This document shows, in pieces, positions 10,077 through 24,168 of a DNA stretch of 64,000 nucleotides; position 1 is the first letter of the stretch, and each line of letters begins with the position of its first letter. The DNA lies in the NCBI RefSeq assembly GCF_901709675.1, contig NC_051089.1, positions 14,375,976 through 14,439,975 on the forward strand, given 5' to 3'. The DNA comes from Syngnathus acus. Lineage: Eukaryota; Chordata; Actinopteri; Syngnathiformes; Syngnathidae. The translations under genes were made by a program, and so were the position numbers. The notes beneath the pieces are model-generated. The model was not told the origin of the DNA, did no database searches, and saw nothing but the letters and a program-made list of their open reading frames with translations.

Positions 10077-13000
10077 GTCTGTGGAAAATGTCAATGGTAT
10101 TCAAAAATGTCTAACGCAGATCAGTTGGTAACTGGGTCAACATTAGCAAGTGCAATGTTGCAAAGTAAGAAACAGGACAAAAACAAAACTACACTTATGA
10201 AACTCAACAATAAAACTATTGATGAAAATATCATCTGAATAAAGAGATGTTATCAACAGTAAAAAAAGTATAAATAAATCTTATCCAGAGTTGAATCTAG
10301 AGAGCTCCTTGGAAGCTGACTTCCAAATACAAATATGAAGTTGATGACATTGACATTGTGCGGAATGAAACCTTGCATCTCCAAAACCAGCACTTTGTGC
10401 ACACACACACGCATGGCCGCATCTTGACAAATGACTATTTCACTCATTCAAACTTCACATTGTAGGGTCGCCAAATCCTGAAACTCAGAACTATAATGCA
10501 GACATGTTAAGCACTGATCCAAACGAGCTGCTACCATCCCATAAAGTAAACTGCAAATCAATTTTAAGTCCTTCGAAAATGACTCATCGAGACATTTAAC
10601 AGAAATTATCTTAGTGCCACAACACATGTGAACACATGTGAACACTTAGACTTAAATGTGTTTGATGGCTTTTCATATTTGCTGACACCGTGATTAATGA
10701 TCGTAAACAACATTTATTGGTTTAACTATGTAAACTGTTTGTAGAATCCTTTGAGTTTATGGAGACCTTGCAAGTGCTCATGGAAGCTGTGAAAGAAAAA
10801 TAAGCCATAATGCTTTTGCAATACCCGTTTCTCACAGACACACACACACACGATTGCACCGCAATATACAGATCTTTTATTAAAGCGTTCCTTTCGCTCC
10901 TGCTGCTGGCGATAAGAGAGCTAAGTCTGGGATTTAGAGCTTTAGCTTATCGTCATCTTTACAAGGCTTTCACTGCAAAGTGCAGTAAGCATAGCCCAGC
11001 AATCTGCATAGGATGCCCGGTGGATGACGGCGGGAGTGAGAGAAGCTCAGAACACTGAGAGGAAAGGGGCTCTAAATAACATGCGTCTGGAAGCACGTCG
11101 GCTCAGAAACAGGTGGATTTGCATTCCGAGGAATTCAAAGCTGGCTTGCTGGGTAAAAGCTGGTCAACTGCTGAGGTTATTTGTGGACCCATTTTGTGTG
11201 GGTTAGGGCGACATAGGGAGACCGAATTCACACACTGAATGTGCACACAATACAAAGCTAATTAGTCAATACTCAGAGAGCGCTCGGCTCTGTAACAGGC
11301 GACTTTTCATTTATTCAGGCAAAAAAATGAGATTATGGAGAAAGCTCATTTCCTGCTAAACTTGGACACTGGTTTCCCAAATAAAATTGCTTTTATTCTC
11401 CACAACATGTGTTCCCGGAGATTAAAGGCCTGTAATCTTGCGAGGGCTTAATAAGACTCAGTATGCGAAGTGCAGGCTAAAACAGAAAATGTGGAACGAG
11501 CTTCTCGGAGCTCTGTTCTACCCAATGACTTTAATCCTGTTTATTGAATTATAAAGAACCTTAAAGGATAAAGATAAAGAATACGGAGTGGAGGATTTGA
11601 AAGATTCAGGGTTATTTTTTCCCCTCATGTTTTAGGGTGAGCCATTTGATAGCAATGGATCCTGTCCGTGCGAATGGCAGACTAACTAGTTTTTAACACT
11701 AAACACAAAATATGTTGAGTTTGTTGGATATCAATTCATTGGAAAAAATCTCGAGGCACACCACCAACAAAAATCTGTTAGAGGTTACACCAGCTTCTAT
11801 ATTAAAATTAGTTACATTACGAAAGACGTTGTGAATGTGCTGTATAAATAAAGTCCTATTCCTAGGGATGTATATATAGAGAGAGTGGAATAATTGAATA
11901 CAAAGAAATAAATACACTATATTTTTCAAATTGTATTTTTTTAAATAAAAGTGACAGTTTTTTAAAAAGGAAGAATAAACTATTGAAAGTGATTGTGATT
12001 AAAATCCAAAATAATCGTGGGCACCATGGCAATAACTGAGACGCCATTCTTTCTTACAATCAAGTTTGATTTTGAAACTGTTTTTCATCCCTCCATAAAA
12101 AAAAAAAACTGTCACAAATAAAGCTATCACAGGCTGTTTACGATGCCATTTGATGTACGTACAATCTGACATGACAGATTATGACGTTTCTGAGTAAGAT
12201 TTGAGTTAATGGTCAAGGGAGAGAGTGTACAAAAGCAATGTGGACTTGTGAACTCGTCACTGAGAACCTCGACTGAGCTATCGAACTAAGAGGATTGTAT
12301 GCAACTAATCCAAATCAAAAGACATACTGTACCGTGTGAATTATTACATTCTGAAGCAGATTATTTTAGCCCGCGGATTAAGGATTCACGCCAGACAAAT
12401 CTTCTGACGTCTTGCATAAAGAGCAATGAAATATGTACTTCTAGTAAGTAGTTACTCTTCCTAAATATTGTCTCTGCTTGTGAGGTCATTCTTTTTTTTT
12501 TTTTTTAAAGACGAGCTGACTTTTTTTTTTTTTTTAATTCCTGTAAAAAAAACATTTTGACAGCTCGAGGTTTCCGCCTGACAAAGTGATGATGATTGAA
12601 ATAGACGCTGACATAAAAGTTACATTGTGGCGCCCATTATAGGACCAGGACCCTCACAAGCAGGCAGGCAGTTGGGAGCGGTTTTAAACCTATGTTCTTT
12701 GTTGCATGATATTGTTTTTATTCCTTTGAATGTGAGCTAAAAGAAGAATGGATGGGTGAAGAATGACAATTACAAAAGAGCAGACGCAAAAACGGTTTGG
12801 AGCACCCAATCCCACTGGATGAGTCATCCTGCCTCTTTTCAAAAGAAACAAAATAAATATAAGTAATCGTTTGGAAGGCTTTTTTATTTCACCAAATGTT
12901 GTGAAATAGAAATTCTCCAATTCTGCCTGCCTGAGAGCATGCCAATTTGTAACTTATCGAAGATCCTGAAGTCTTTCTTCCAAAACACCGCTTGTCAGTA

Positions 13001-13570
13001 GCTTCAGTGTCTGATTATCTACTGGGAAGAATAATTGCAGCATCTCTCCTGTATGCACAGCTTCAAATCTTATCTTTATTTGGAGGAGGGAAGGTCAACT
13101 AGTCATTACTTGGTGTGCTCCAGCTATGTATTTCATGTTGGTTTGGTCTGCAATCACTGCAGAAAAGCTTGCACACCTTTGAGTGCACCGAAATAATCCA
13201 CATGTGAACCAAACACAAAAGCTCTCTGCTGCAAAAAGGTGAACGTGAGTGACAGTTCAATTGTTGTGCTTTTTACAAAGAGCTTGGTGCTCACACAGAG
13301 CCATCATATTCAATTTTACCAGATCAGTGTGGAAACAAGTAGAGGGTATTGCGGAGCATGACAAAAAAGGAAATGAAAGGAAAAGTGTGATTTTTGACCC
13401 AAGACAGGCGTATTACAGCTTGATAAATGGAAGTTAAATTGGACGTGAAATTCTTCTGTGCAAGGGTTGATGGGAGAAGGTGCTTTTAGGGATGAGACTG
13501 AAATGCTTTTAGACTGCTCTATGCCAATTTCAAAAAGGTGAATGTGAAAAAACAAATTAACAGGAACACT
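10077..13570. other. Non-coding flank; poly-T tracts at 12491-12506 and 12521-12535
   Basis: No coding gene seen. 11210-11480 is repeat-free with balanced composition and could be a conserved element. Confidence 0.45.
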
Positions 13571-13818
13571 GCGTGGTTTTCCTCAGGGTACTCCGGTTTC
13601 CTCCCACATTAGCAAAATATACTTGGTAGGCCAATGAGCACTCCAAATTCCTCCAATGAGCACTCCAAATTACGTGTGAGTATGAATGGTTGTCTATGTG
13701 TGCCCTGCGATTGGCTGGTGACCAGTTCAGGGTATCCCTTGTTACCGCCCCAAGACTGGTGGGATAGGCTCCAGCACGCCTAACCCTCATGAAGATGAAG
13801 CGCTTTGAAAAATAAAGA
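13571..13818 (+). mobile_element. V-SINE-like fragment, 5'-truncated, with small internal duplication
   Basis: Shares ACTCCGGTTTCCTCCCACAT, TGTGCCCTGCGATTGGCTGG and GGGATAGGCTCCAGCACGCC with the SINE at 9710-10060. AATGAGCACTCCAAATT is present twice in tandem. Confidence 0.85.
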
Positions 13819-14627
13819 ATGAAAATATAGCCCATATCAAGCCTCCTTATATCAACTAAAGAAGCTCCTGCTGGTAGGAACATGCTGTAAATAAGGGTAA
13901 TAAAGATCTTTGGCCCAAGCTTGTCTTCTGTTTTGGAACACAATGTGAGAGAACACTAACTAATGTGCATAGCTCCAGGGCATATTGACTTGTACACATA
14001 TAATTTGCATTGTTTACTTTTATACTTGCCGGCAGTTATAACAGTCAGTACACCTGTACTGTAATAAAAGGCAAGTGTCGTTTGTCTTTATCAAGGACGA
14101 GTAAAAATGAGCACACGTTTAAGAGTTATGGCTGTTCACTTATCACTTCTTGTACGGCTGCATGCTGCCAAATTCAACAATGTGCAAATTTTTTAAAAAG
14201 TTGCAGCTGGCTGTCTATTTGCATAGACCGCAGATGCCCTTGGATTGTCAGATAAGCAGCAAGCAAATTTTATAGTTGGTTTTAGACCAGATGGATATCA
14301 TTGTAGCAATTTACACATGCACATTCTGGCTCATTTTTGGCAAACTCTAATTGTGAAGTGCTTCATTTCTCACCGTGCATGCACACTTTCTGGGTAACCC
14401 TAGTAACATTCACTCAACCGTTCCAGTCAATTTGCATGACTCCCAAAGCAGCCACTCAATCAGCGCAAAATGTCCTCTGTTGGAGAGGCGTCCAGAAACA
14501 TGGCTGTTAGGAGCAGAACAATTTGATTATAATCCACTGGTGCCATGGTGGGCTCACTCTGCCCTATTTTTTTAATTAAAAGGAAGTGTTTTTTTTGGTT
14601 TATGTACTGTATGAATGCATGGCTCTC

Positions 14628-14628
14628 G

Positions 14629-14669
<41 letters not shown>
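14628..14669. repeat. (TG)n microsatellite
   Basis: About 40 bp of alternating TG with two GTGC interruptions. Confidence 0.95.
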
Positions 14670-16892
14670 AGTAAAAAAGTCAAACAGGCACACTTCTGTG
14701 ATCAGCAGCCTTGCGGTGAAAACAACTTCCTGGAAGTTCAAAAAGTCCCTTCTGAACCAACTACAACAACAGAGCAGTCAAAAAAAGAGAGTTGTGCCCG
14801 GAGCACTTTATTCGCTCAATTGCAGAAAATATGAAGGAGGCAACTACTTGAAAGGAGACCTTTATTTCACATTTGATGAGATATGTAAAGTATTTTATTT
14901 ACATATTGATATCATGGAACTGACTGGTAGTAGGAAAAATAGGTCATGTGAGTCACTGTTTAAGCCAATCAGCTAAACATCTTTCGCGACTGTCAATCTG
15001 AGAATTACATACCAGGGTCAATCATCAGATTTAACATAGCATATTGTGCAACACCAGTTCCAAGCCGCTTTAATCAAGCTGCCCGCTTAATTACCATGAC
15101 CAGTGTGATGTCCACTGGCTGCCTGAGGTGTAATCTGCATAGAGCAGTGGCCCTCAGCCAGACTCCAGGATTTGGCACTCTTTCACTCCCTGCGGTTTGT
15201 CCAAAAGTCTTTGTTTATGTCAAAACAGTCGTGAGCCCTATAACCCCCAGATTACTCCCTGCTGAGTGGATAAAGACACACAAAAACACACACGCACAAT
15301 TAAAACCTGGAAACATTCATTCATTCATTCATCTTCCCAACCACGAGAGTCACTGGTGTGCTGATGCCTTTAACTGAATGTTTTGAACGTCTAGTAACAT
15401 ACAGTATATCCAGAAATTTTAAAAGGCATATTCAATTTGTTTGTGTTTAGAGGCACGAATACACAAAGTAACATGCCATAAATAACTCCAAGGTCTGTGT
15501 TTTTGTAAAGTGCATAACCTCCCCCACTCAGTAATGCAAGTGTGGCGATTCATGCATGGATGGATACGAATGATCGGGTGCAAAATAGCATTACACAGAC
15601 CCACAATTTTGACCTGCTTTGGGTTGGTAAAACGTCTTGTTTACTTTCTGTCACTAAATTGTCAGTGCGTTGGGTCTCTAAAAGAAAATGCCCATGGTCT
15701 GCTGGAATACGCAGCATGGCCCAGTGCCGTCTGCCAAAATCCCCAAAAAGGTCAACTCTCCTCCTGAGACCCAGCGATCAGTTTTTGTCCTCTGTAGAAG
15801 ATGCATCTATATATTTCAATCATAAATATGTTAAGAGTGGGGAATCAAAGATCTCCAAGGTCCCACTTAATTGCGCAGATATGCATTGAGACAATTGCAG
15901 GATTAGGATGCTGCATTAACAGGATATGAAATGAGCCGCTTTGATTGGCCATGACTGAAGTTAGCACCGCAGCCCTCACTATTACACAACTGCCAGCTTG
16001 CCCTCATCCACAATGTTCCGATCTAAAATACTTACTGTGATACAATACCTCTTTCCCAGGCATTTTTCTTCAAAGTGCACAATGTTGGTGGATGATGGCA
16101 GGAATGAGATAGAAACCGCTCAGCGACAGCACATCTAGAGATTCGCAGAGAGTAAAGACACAAAAACAGTGCAGGGACACATCAATGTGAAGAAAATCAA
16201 CGTTTTTTATACACACATAATGCACACATTCCTAAAAATGGTGCTAAATATAAAAAGATGAACTGTTAAGATGCATGTACACGAAAGCATTCTCCTGAAT
16301 TGCTTTTTATCACTCCCACCGGGATGAAATGATGGAAGGCGGACTCCCAATCAGTCAGCCATCCAAGCTTGAAGTCCCTGGAGGTTGGAGAGAGAAAAGC
16401 GAGCAAAGCGCTTAAGTAAACAGAAAGGAACAATTGAGCTTTGTGGCAGCTCAGCAAGCGCAACCTCCCTGCTTGCGTGTGAATGGCCGTCTATTGTTAA
16501 TGGCTGAATAGATGGCTAAATGTCCCTTGAAGTCAGTGCTCGAGCTGTCTCTCTGATGGCACATTGTGAGCCTGAAAACAATCCTAGGCAGATGGATTCT
16601 GATTGGCAGATTTTGTATGATTTCGAGGGTGAGTCTTGCAATCGTATTCAGTGAGCCTTGATTGTCCATTTTGGATTCTTAGCTGGTCGGGTTATACTTT
16701 TCAGAGGTTCACACCGGCTGCTTTCCCGTTAACAACAGTTTGGGAATTCAAATAGATGGCTTTGGCCTGAGAATAATGAGTAATAATAAGAATAATGCTT
16801 ATTACAGCTCAACAAAAGATATATATGTTTAAGGCTGTGTGGCTTAGCAACACGTTCAATATTGAATCATAGACACTAAAACCTTTCTCGAA

Positions 16893-17176
16893 ATGAGTCG
16901 GTTTATTCCAGCGCACATGCAACAAGTGATTGTACCCTCCTATTTGTACTACGACACTGATTTTAGACAAGGATTAGCTGGATTTAATGAAAAAAAAGTG
17001 TCTGGTTTGATCTTAATTCTTGTATTCTACCCACCTTGTATTTTACACCTTGTATTCCCTGTATCATATTTAAAGCGTTGTGAATTTGCATTTGTCCTAT
17101 AACAATTCATCTGTTTCTTCCGATGTGTTGACAATATTCAAATAAACCAATGAATGAATTAATTAATTAATGAATG
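16893..17176 (+). repeat. Possible retroposon 3' end with (GAAT)/(ATTA) tail
   Basis: A decayed stretch ending in AATAAACCAATGAATG then repeated ATTA/AATG units to 17176, as at the 3' ends of teleost non-LTR elements. No reverse transcriptase motif is visible. Confidence 0.25.
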
Positions 17177-18841
17177 TCATAGACACACTATGCTCTATAC
17201 ATAGTGTGGTTAGCCAAAATGCTTATAGATTAATGAACTTCTATATTCCACTCATGCTGCAACTAAATCTGATAGGACATCACCACACAGTCTTTGAAGA
17301 GAGTTATGGCTGCATCATCAGAAACGTTAAATATGATATGTCATTGTCATGCACTGTGGCACACAAATCCCAACACCCTTCCATCCCACCGGAGTGCAGT
17401 CGCTAATGCCGAGTTAGAAGCAGCTAAAAGTGAAATGTAGCAAGAACGCCTCACTGAGTCTCATAATAGCCTCCGTTCGGTTGTAAAAGTGGAAAAAAAA
17501 AGAGACATCCAATTTCCAGCAGCCTTGAAGAACGCTTGAGTGACACACTCCAGATTACTTAAGTGCAGCAGGAACATTGGCTTTTGTCAATGCCACAAAT
17601 GAGGGCAATTACCTATGCCTCTTACAATGCTCGCTGCTGCCGTCTTTATCTGACTCAGGAAATACTGCAACAGACAAAGGGTTTCTGAAGTGCATGAGTT
17701 ACTTTGTCTAAATATGAAGCTCTTTCCTTGGTAAGATCAGGGTCACCGATTGAAGGTGAGCCGAAAGGTGACCTGAGGATTTGAACATGTAATGCGCTTT
17801 TCCAGGCTCCTTTGTCTTTGGCCTGCGTGTTGTCATCATTTTGTCGTTGGAGTCGGGGGTTGAAAATGTAGGAATTCATACATCCATTGATTTTCTTCAT
17901 CTTATCCTGGGTTGAGTTAAGTTTAATACCTCAGGTCAGAAGTTTCCAACATAACCATAAATCTCTGCTGCTCACATTCTACATGCATGGTAGTGCTGTT
18001 AGAGGTCCTTGGACCCGATAAAGCGCTGCACTCAAAATGTCACCGCTTTGGAATATCTTAAATTTCTCCAATTAGACATAAAAATGAGTCTGCTCTCATA
18101 ATAATAATAATAATAATAATAATAATGTCCCGTGGAGACAAGTGGTATGGATAATGGATGCATGGATAATAATAATAATAATAAAACACCTGAATCAGAC
18201 CAGAATAGAATGCTACTTCATTGGGCACTCATGTAAATTCAACAAAAAAGACCATGAATATGTTCACATAGTGCATTTAATTGTGTTATATTTTTCATCA
18301 CAAAAGAGCTTCATGGAGCGTAATACCATTTTAAGATAACACATGATCTCATTACAGTCAATATAGTTTGTTAAATCTGCCAAAACCCATGAATGGAAGT
18401 AAGTCTGAGTCCAAATTACACTTGAATCTTTCTCCAGCTGTCCACTTATTCCTGGTCAAAAGCTTTGACCCGAAGCTCCTCCCCCCAGATAATGCCAGAG
18501 GCCTTGGATCGTGAAAAGAGCCAGGAATTAGTCCCAAACTCAAACATAAGGAGCTGATTTTCCCACTTGGCTATTGGAGCAAGCCGATCCTCGACCTCAA
18601 CGAGAACACGAATAGCAAGCCTGAACTCATCACCTCATGTCTGCGCAATCTCACTTAAGATCATGTGGTTGGACAACAAAGACTCAAATTATGATTGTTA
18701 TGTGAGATGTGTTAGAGAGAATGTTATTTATTAAATGGTTATCTTTTAGCTCAAAATGATACGACAATGTGGCAAAAGACTGAGACGTTGATAGAGTTCC
18801 TTTTTTTTTCTTATATTGAATTTTTGAATATATATTCATAC

Positions 18842-18866
18842 ATATATATATATATATATATATATT
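18842..18866. repeat. (AT)n microsatellite
   Basis: Uninterrupted AT/TA dinucleotides. Confidence 0.9.
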
Positions 18867-19930
18867 GTTGATTTTTGGACACACAAAACTGGGTGATCCA
18901 AAAGTAGTCAAACCCCTTTTAAATTCCGCTTTTGAGCCAAGTGATGTTGCTTGGGCGTCCGTCCCTTTCCCATTTTATACGCGTATATAAAAAATAAACA
19001 GGAGCTTATATTAATTTAAAACATGTTAAAATTGTAACAGGCACACAAGGCACTCTAAACAACTACTTGAATGTATGAATATAAATTTCTTATTAAATTT
19101 CAACAACTGTGAACAATGAACACTTCAACAAAAGCGCTGTTGGTTACATAAAATGTGAAGGAGGGAAAAACAATAAAATAGTTTTCATTAATTTTGTTTT
19201 ATTTTTCTGTCTAAAAATATTCCAGTTCAAATGTTGCCACTGCATGAATCACAATGATGTTATCTGCATATCAGATTACATTACAGTGATTTTCCTGTGA
19301 TTATTTTTAGTTGTGACATTTTCAAGTGGTTTTGCCGTGTAATGGTAAATCCTTTATTTCTGCAAAATCCACAACACACTTTTAACACACACATACGCGT
19401 ACACACAAACACCTCACGCTGTTGCTTTGGACACAGACACACACAGGCCATGTGCACTTTTTCAGATGACAATAGCTGTGCATTGAGGTGAAACTATGAA
19501 AGGAAAAGCATTTATCCCAGTGGAGTGTGGCTGATGACGCTCCCTGCTGGTTTCAGCTCCCTGGGGAAGAACACACTAAGCTTTTGTGTCTGTACTGGAC
19601 ACAGTTGGGGGAGGTACTGCTTGAAGGGAGCTAGGCGGACTGCTGTCACAGCGTGCGTGCACAGCTTTTTCAGGACACAAGCTGTACTTTTGACGTGTGT
19701 CTACTGACATTACCCACGGTGCTGCCCTGCCTTGCCACCGGCCCAGGGTTGTCTCTTCCCCTCACAGAGGTAATGGTGTGTGAGACAGTTCGAGGGACAG
19801 GGGAAGAGAATAGGCTGCATCTGTGTGTACAACAACTGACGGAAATGTACTGGATTTATTTATTTATTTTTTTACACCAAGGCAGGTCCCTAAATGGACA
19901 CAAATGGGTCTGTTTTTAAATCTTGGTCTT

Positions 19931-20063
19931 AATTATTATTATTATTATTATTTTTCTTTTTTTTTATCATTATCATTATTATTATTACTATTATTATTAT
20001 TATTATTATCATCATCATTTTTATTATTATTATTATTACTATTATTAAATAATAATACATTAT
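19931..20063. repeat. Compound (TTA)n/(TCA)n microsatellite
   Basis: About 130 bp of ATT, ATC and ACT units around a poly-T core. Confidence 0.95.
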
Positions 20064-22228
20064 TAAATCCTTTGTGAGTTTTGTTTATGGGGGGTCTCCC
20101 CCCATGTTTGGAAGGGCTACATTGAATTGTATTAGGCAACAAAAACAATATCTATAAATAGTCTCTATATGAGGTTAAATCCATATATATACCACTTACT
20201 GTTTTCATTCTAAATCTTGTACATATATTAATAGTAGGTAATGATGATCAGCCAATGAACCAACAAGCTACATATTATCAGTAGCAATGTTAATAAAGCC
20301 CATACTTTAGGTGTGCGAGGTGTGTTGCACTTTATTCAGCAGCATATTGAAAGAGAACACAAAGACGGTGATGAATACCAAAAGAAGAGGAAGGAGGGTT
20401 AGATGAGGTTACTGTGGGCAAGGAAAAGTGAGTTGAAGGTTGACAGGCAGTCATTGCACTGGATGAAAGGGTCATTTGTTTCGGGGAGGGGTCACGGCTG
20501 CGAGAGGTGAAATGCCAAGGTAACGTGACAAGCAGATGACAGCAATTTCAATGGGCTTTTATGCAAAGTGTGAAATTGTCCCATTATGTCCACATTAATG
20601 CGGCTTGAATACTCCTGTCAGAAGCTTGTGACATAAAAGTGAATATTTGAATTAAGATCAAATATGTAGGCAACTCAATGCACTGCTTTGTTTGTTTAAG
20701 TACTTTTTGTAGCTTAAATTCTGTATAAATTCTTTGTCCTTAGCAAACGATAATTATAATCAGTTGAATATATCAAAATACATTCAGTCAAATGTATTTG
20801 AAATTAATATTTAAGGCCGTGTTTTTATTGTTGCTTTGTTGAAAAAAAAAAATCAATTGGGTATCCTTCCCTCTGATGATTGCTAATACGTACGATGCGA
20901 TCAAGGATGAAGAGGTACATTTTAAGTCCCACAACAAATCACTTGACCTCAAAAAACTCCACTCTTGTTTTCATCTGTGCAAATTTTCCAGATGGACTGT
21001 GGTTTGTCCAGGTACTGTTTGACAAAGACCATGTTGACCATAATGGCGACCAGAACAATAATTAGTTGTGGACTTTGCAGTTCAAAATTAAATACTGGGG
21101 TTAACTGTTTCCAAAAGGCATCCATCATACTTTTCCAACTCAACTGGAATGTTGTCAGCTTGGATGCCTCCAAGCAATGACTTCAGCGGAACCTGAATCA
21201 ATTAGCTACCTCCAGTATTAGTGCTGTGCGCTGCAACAACCCATTCATATTAATTTCAAGCTTTGAAAAAAAAAATCTTTCTGAAAAGAATTTGAACCAT
21301 TGATCCCAGTAATTGAGATGTTCAAAGAAGGAAAGGTTCTTGTATACTGACCATAACAATGCGACCATTCACCACAATATCAGTGATGATTTGAGTGCGT
21401 TTGCATGTCCTGATGAAAGCTTCACATCTAAAGGATGGTCAGCATACGAGAGGAAGAAGGAGTGGTATCAAAGGTATATATTACTCCTAGGAGATGGAAC
21501 ACCAGCATTCCTTGGCTGTACACGCGTAGGCCTCCTTTAATCTTCCTCTGCGAGCTCTGAGCTACAAGCGTTGAAAGAAATACATTTTTAATCTATTCTG
21601 CTTTTTAAGGAATTACTGCAGCGTCAATCACGTTTTTATTAGTTGGTGCCAGCAGGAGTGGATCTACGTCAAAAACAAAGACATGGCACAAAGGCATTGG
21701 GCTATCACGGCGGAATGGATGTGGGGGGAAAAAGTGAGAGGTGTATGATGAAAATGAAAAAGGCTGTCGAGATGAGAAAAGAAAGACGGAAAAGGCTCAT
21801 CAGTTTTGCTCTCCGTCTTGTCTCGCCGTGCTATAAAAGATTAAATGAAAGCGCTGTCATGTGAAAAAATAGAAGCTTTACCTGCTTTTTGTAATGGAAC
21901 GACGAGGCAGGTAAAATGACGTACATCATTTTTCCTTTGCTGAAAAAGCTGTTGACTGTCAAGAGAACAAAAGCATTCTGAGTCAGTATTATATCGGCTG
22001 GGCCTGTCAAAGGCTAAGAGGCCTTCACTTGAGCTTTTGGCACAGTAGGCTGCTTTTCTTAAAGGGTAGCTTTCATTGGGAGTGTGACACGTGGCAATTT
22101 ATACCACAGGAAAGCAATTCAAGTAAACCGTCCTAATGGTCTATCACTGCATATGGAGTAGTATAGATGCCAACCAATGAAAAAATTCACTTCCTGAACA
22201 ATCTATTTGAATATTCATATTCCTAGTA

Positions 22229-22581
22229 GGGCGGCCCGGTGGGGCACTGGTTAGCACGACCGCCTCACAGTTAGGAGGGTGCTGGTTCGATTCCACCATG
22301 TTGTTCTCCCCATGCCCGAGTGGGTCTTCTCCGGGAACTCCGGTTTCCTCCCACATTCCAAAAACATGCTTGGTAGGCTGATTGAGCACTCCAAATTCCT
22401 CCGAGATGTGAGTGCGAGTGCGAGTGCGGATGGTTGTTCGTTTCTGTGTGCCCTGCGATTGGCTGGTAACCGGTTCAGGATGTTCCCCGCCGACTCCCCG
22501 ATGACAGCTGGGATAGGCTCCAGCATGCCCACGACCCCCGTGGGGATAAGCGCTATAGAAAATGGATGGATGGATGGATGG
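22229..22581 (+). mobile_element. tRNA-derived SINE, V-SINE-like, with (GGAT)n tail
   Basis: Head with A-box-like TGGGGCACTGG and perfect B box GGTTCGATTCC (22284-22294), core CCGGTTTCCTCCCACATTCC, end AAAATGGATGGATGG. A short block between B box and core present in the 9.7-kb copy is missing. Flanks ATATTCCTAGTA (22217-22228) and ATATTTCGAGTA (22582-22593) match at 10 of 12, a decayed target duplication. GAGTGC units are expanded inside. Confidence 0.9.
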
Positions 22582-22593
22582 ATATTTCGAGTA

Positions 22594-24149
22594 ATAGTTG
22601 TACTTACCAGCAAAAGTTACTTTTTGATGTGAATTTTTTTTTTTTTAAATACTATCCATTGTTTGCCTATTCCCACAAAACTGAAAATGAAATCGGGAAA
22701 AAAAATAACGATTTGTATTTATTACATTTTGAATTGTAATTTGACCTCCTTATTTTCAGGGGATATAGAAAATGGTAATTGTAGAAAGATTAAGGAAAGA
22801 TACTTAGAGCAGGCAACACGGGCCATATGAGCCCACTCCGTGAGGTGATGCATGGCAAGCAAATGGTCCCATATTGCATGCCGAACCACACTGTCTCCCA
22901 CTCTCTCACACACAGTCAGAAATCACAGCCTCACACCTAGCTCTCCCACAAAAGTGAAAATGAACGCTTACACCTCCTGCGGTGGGAGCAGATAAAGCGA
23001 GTGGGAAAGGACGTGAGAGAGGAAGGAAAGGTGGCAAACAAAAAGAAAATGAATCGCTTGGCTAGTAAGTAGGACAGGATGCAAAGATCCTTAGGAGCAT
23101 ATGATATGCAAGGACTGCTTATTGAAACACAATGTAGCAGTGTAGTCGTAATCACACACACATAAACTCAAGCGTCACACATAATAGGTGAGCACCACGC
23201 GGCAAGTTTCCAAAGTGGTTTGTCATTGTTCGAAGAGTAAGAGTGGGTGTGTGTGAAATGTTAGTGTGCGTCCGCGTGAAGAAAAGAGAAGCAGCGTGAT
23301 CCATCATAGCTCTTCATCTTGCTCCAATAAATGTTTAGCTTGAGAAAAAAAAAGACCATAAAATGGATATTTTGGTGACTCTAATGCAAAATGTTTTTCC
23401 AAATGTTAAACGAGAAAACAAATGCGGAAATGAACGTTTGCTGAGCTGACCTGCCAAAGTGATTACCATAACGCAGGGGTCACCAAGGACCGGCCGGCCA
23501 CATGAGTCGCCTGCAGACCTGTTCTAAAAATAACTCAGCAGTAATGGGCCATTGTGACTTCCTGGGAATGTCATCAAAGTTATCATATGTAAATGACTGT
23601 ATGGAAATATAGAGTTGGTTTGCTGTAATTGTAAGAAATCCTAAATATGATTAGTGTCTTCAAATACATAACAGTAGCTCAATCAAATGATTATGAAGGC
23701 AATTTGACAAGTGCCTATTAAACATTTTGCATTAATCAGTACGCAAGAAGTGACTCAACACTTGATGCTGTTGTCAAATCTTAAAATTGCAATCTCCAGA
23801 TACCCAGCAGACAAGTTATGCATGTCTCAGATTAAAGATAACTTCAATCTGTCACTTTGATTTAGGTGCTCAAATGCGATGACAAAGCATATTTGCTACT
23901 TTCTCAGCATTCATAACATGCAATTCAGAAGACAGTGATTACAAATTGCTGCTTTTAGGTTGATCTTAGAAATTGGAGGTTCAATTTGTTAGGATAATGT
24001 TTTTTGTTTAAATTGTGGTCCTAACACTCCTTTGAGCGCTTAATCGTGACATGAGTACAGTGGCATGTAAAGCGCCATTGCTACCTGGGACGAATGGACC
24101 CAATTGATGCCCCTTCAATATCTATCAGAGAACAAGACAATTTCTACAA
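22594..24149. other. Non-coding flank next to tle3 3' end
   Basis: No gene seen. A decayed hAT-like fragment is present at about 23473-23560. Confidence 0.5.
23473..23560 (+). mobile_element. Decayed fragment of a CAGGGGTCACCAA-ended DNA transposon
   Basis: Begins GCAGGGGTCACCAAGGACCG and contains ACATGAGTCGCCTGC and CTGTTCTAAAAATA, features of a hAT-like MITE family I recognise from fish genomes. Confidence 0.5.
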
Positions 24150-24154
24150 AAAGG

Positions 24155-24168
24155 TTTATTGATTTATT
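24155..24168 (-). terminator. tle3: Candidate distal polyadenylation signals of tle3
   Basis: Two AATAAA hexamers on the minus strand, two bases apart, followed within 15-40 nt by TTTTTGTAG and TTGTCTTGTTCTCT, a typical downstream U/GU-rich element. No competing gene is nearby on this strand. Confidence 0.45.

Larger units (their letters stand above)
13819..22216. other. Non-coding flank with several microsatellites, no gene seen
   Basis: Contains (TG)n at 14628-14669, (ATA)n at 18099-18126 and 18167-18183, (AT)n at 18842-18866 and a long (TTA)n at 19931-20063. Many short frames are present, none with recognisable homology. Confidence 0.5.

Noticed and set aside
9615-10238. Several frames at about 9.6-10.2 kb on both strands
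   Set aside because: All lie across the SINE; related frames at 22.2-22.6 kb come from another copy.
19823-20148. Poly-Tyr/Leu and poly-Asn frames
   Set aside because: Translation of the (TTA)n microsatellite.
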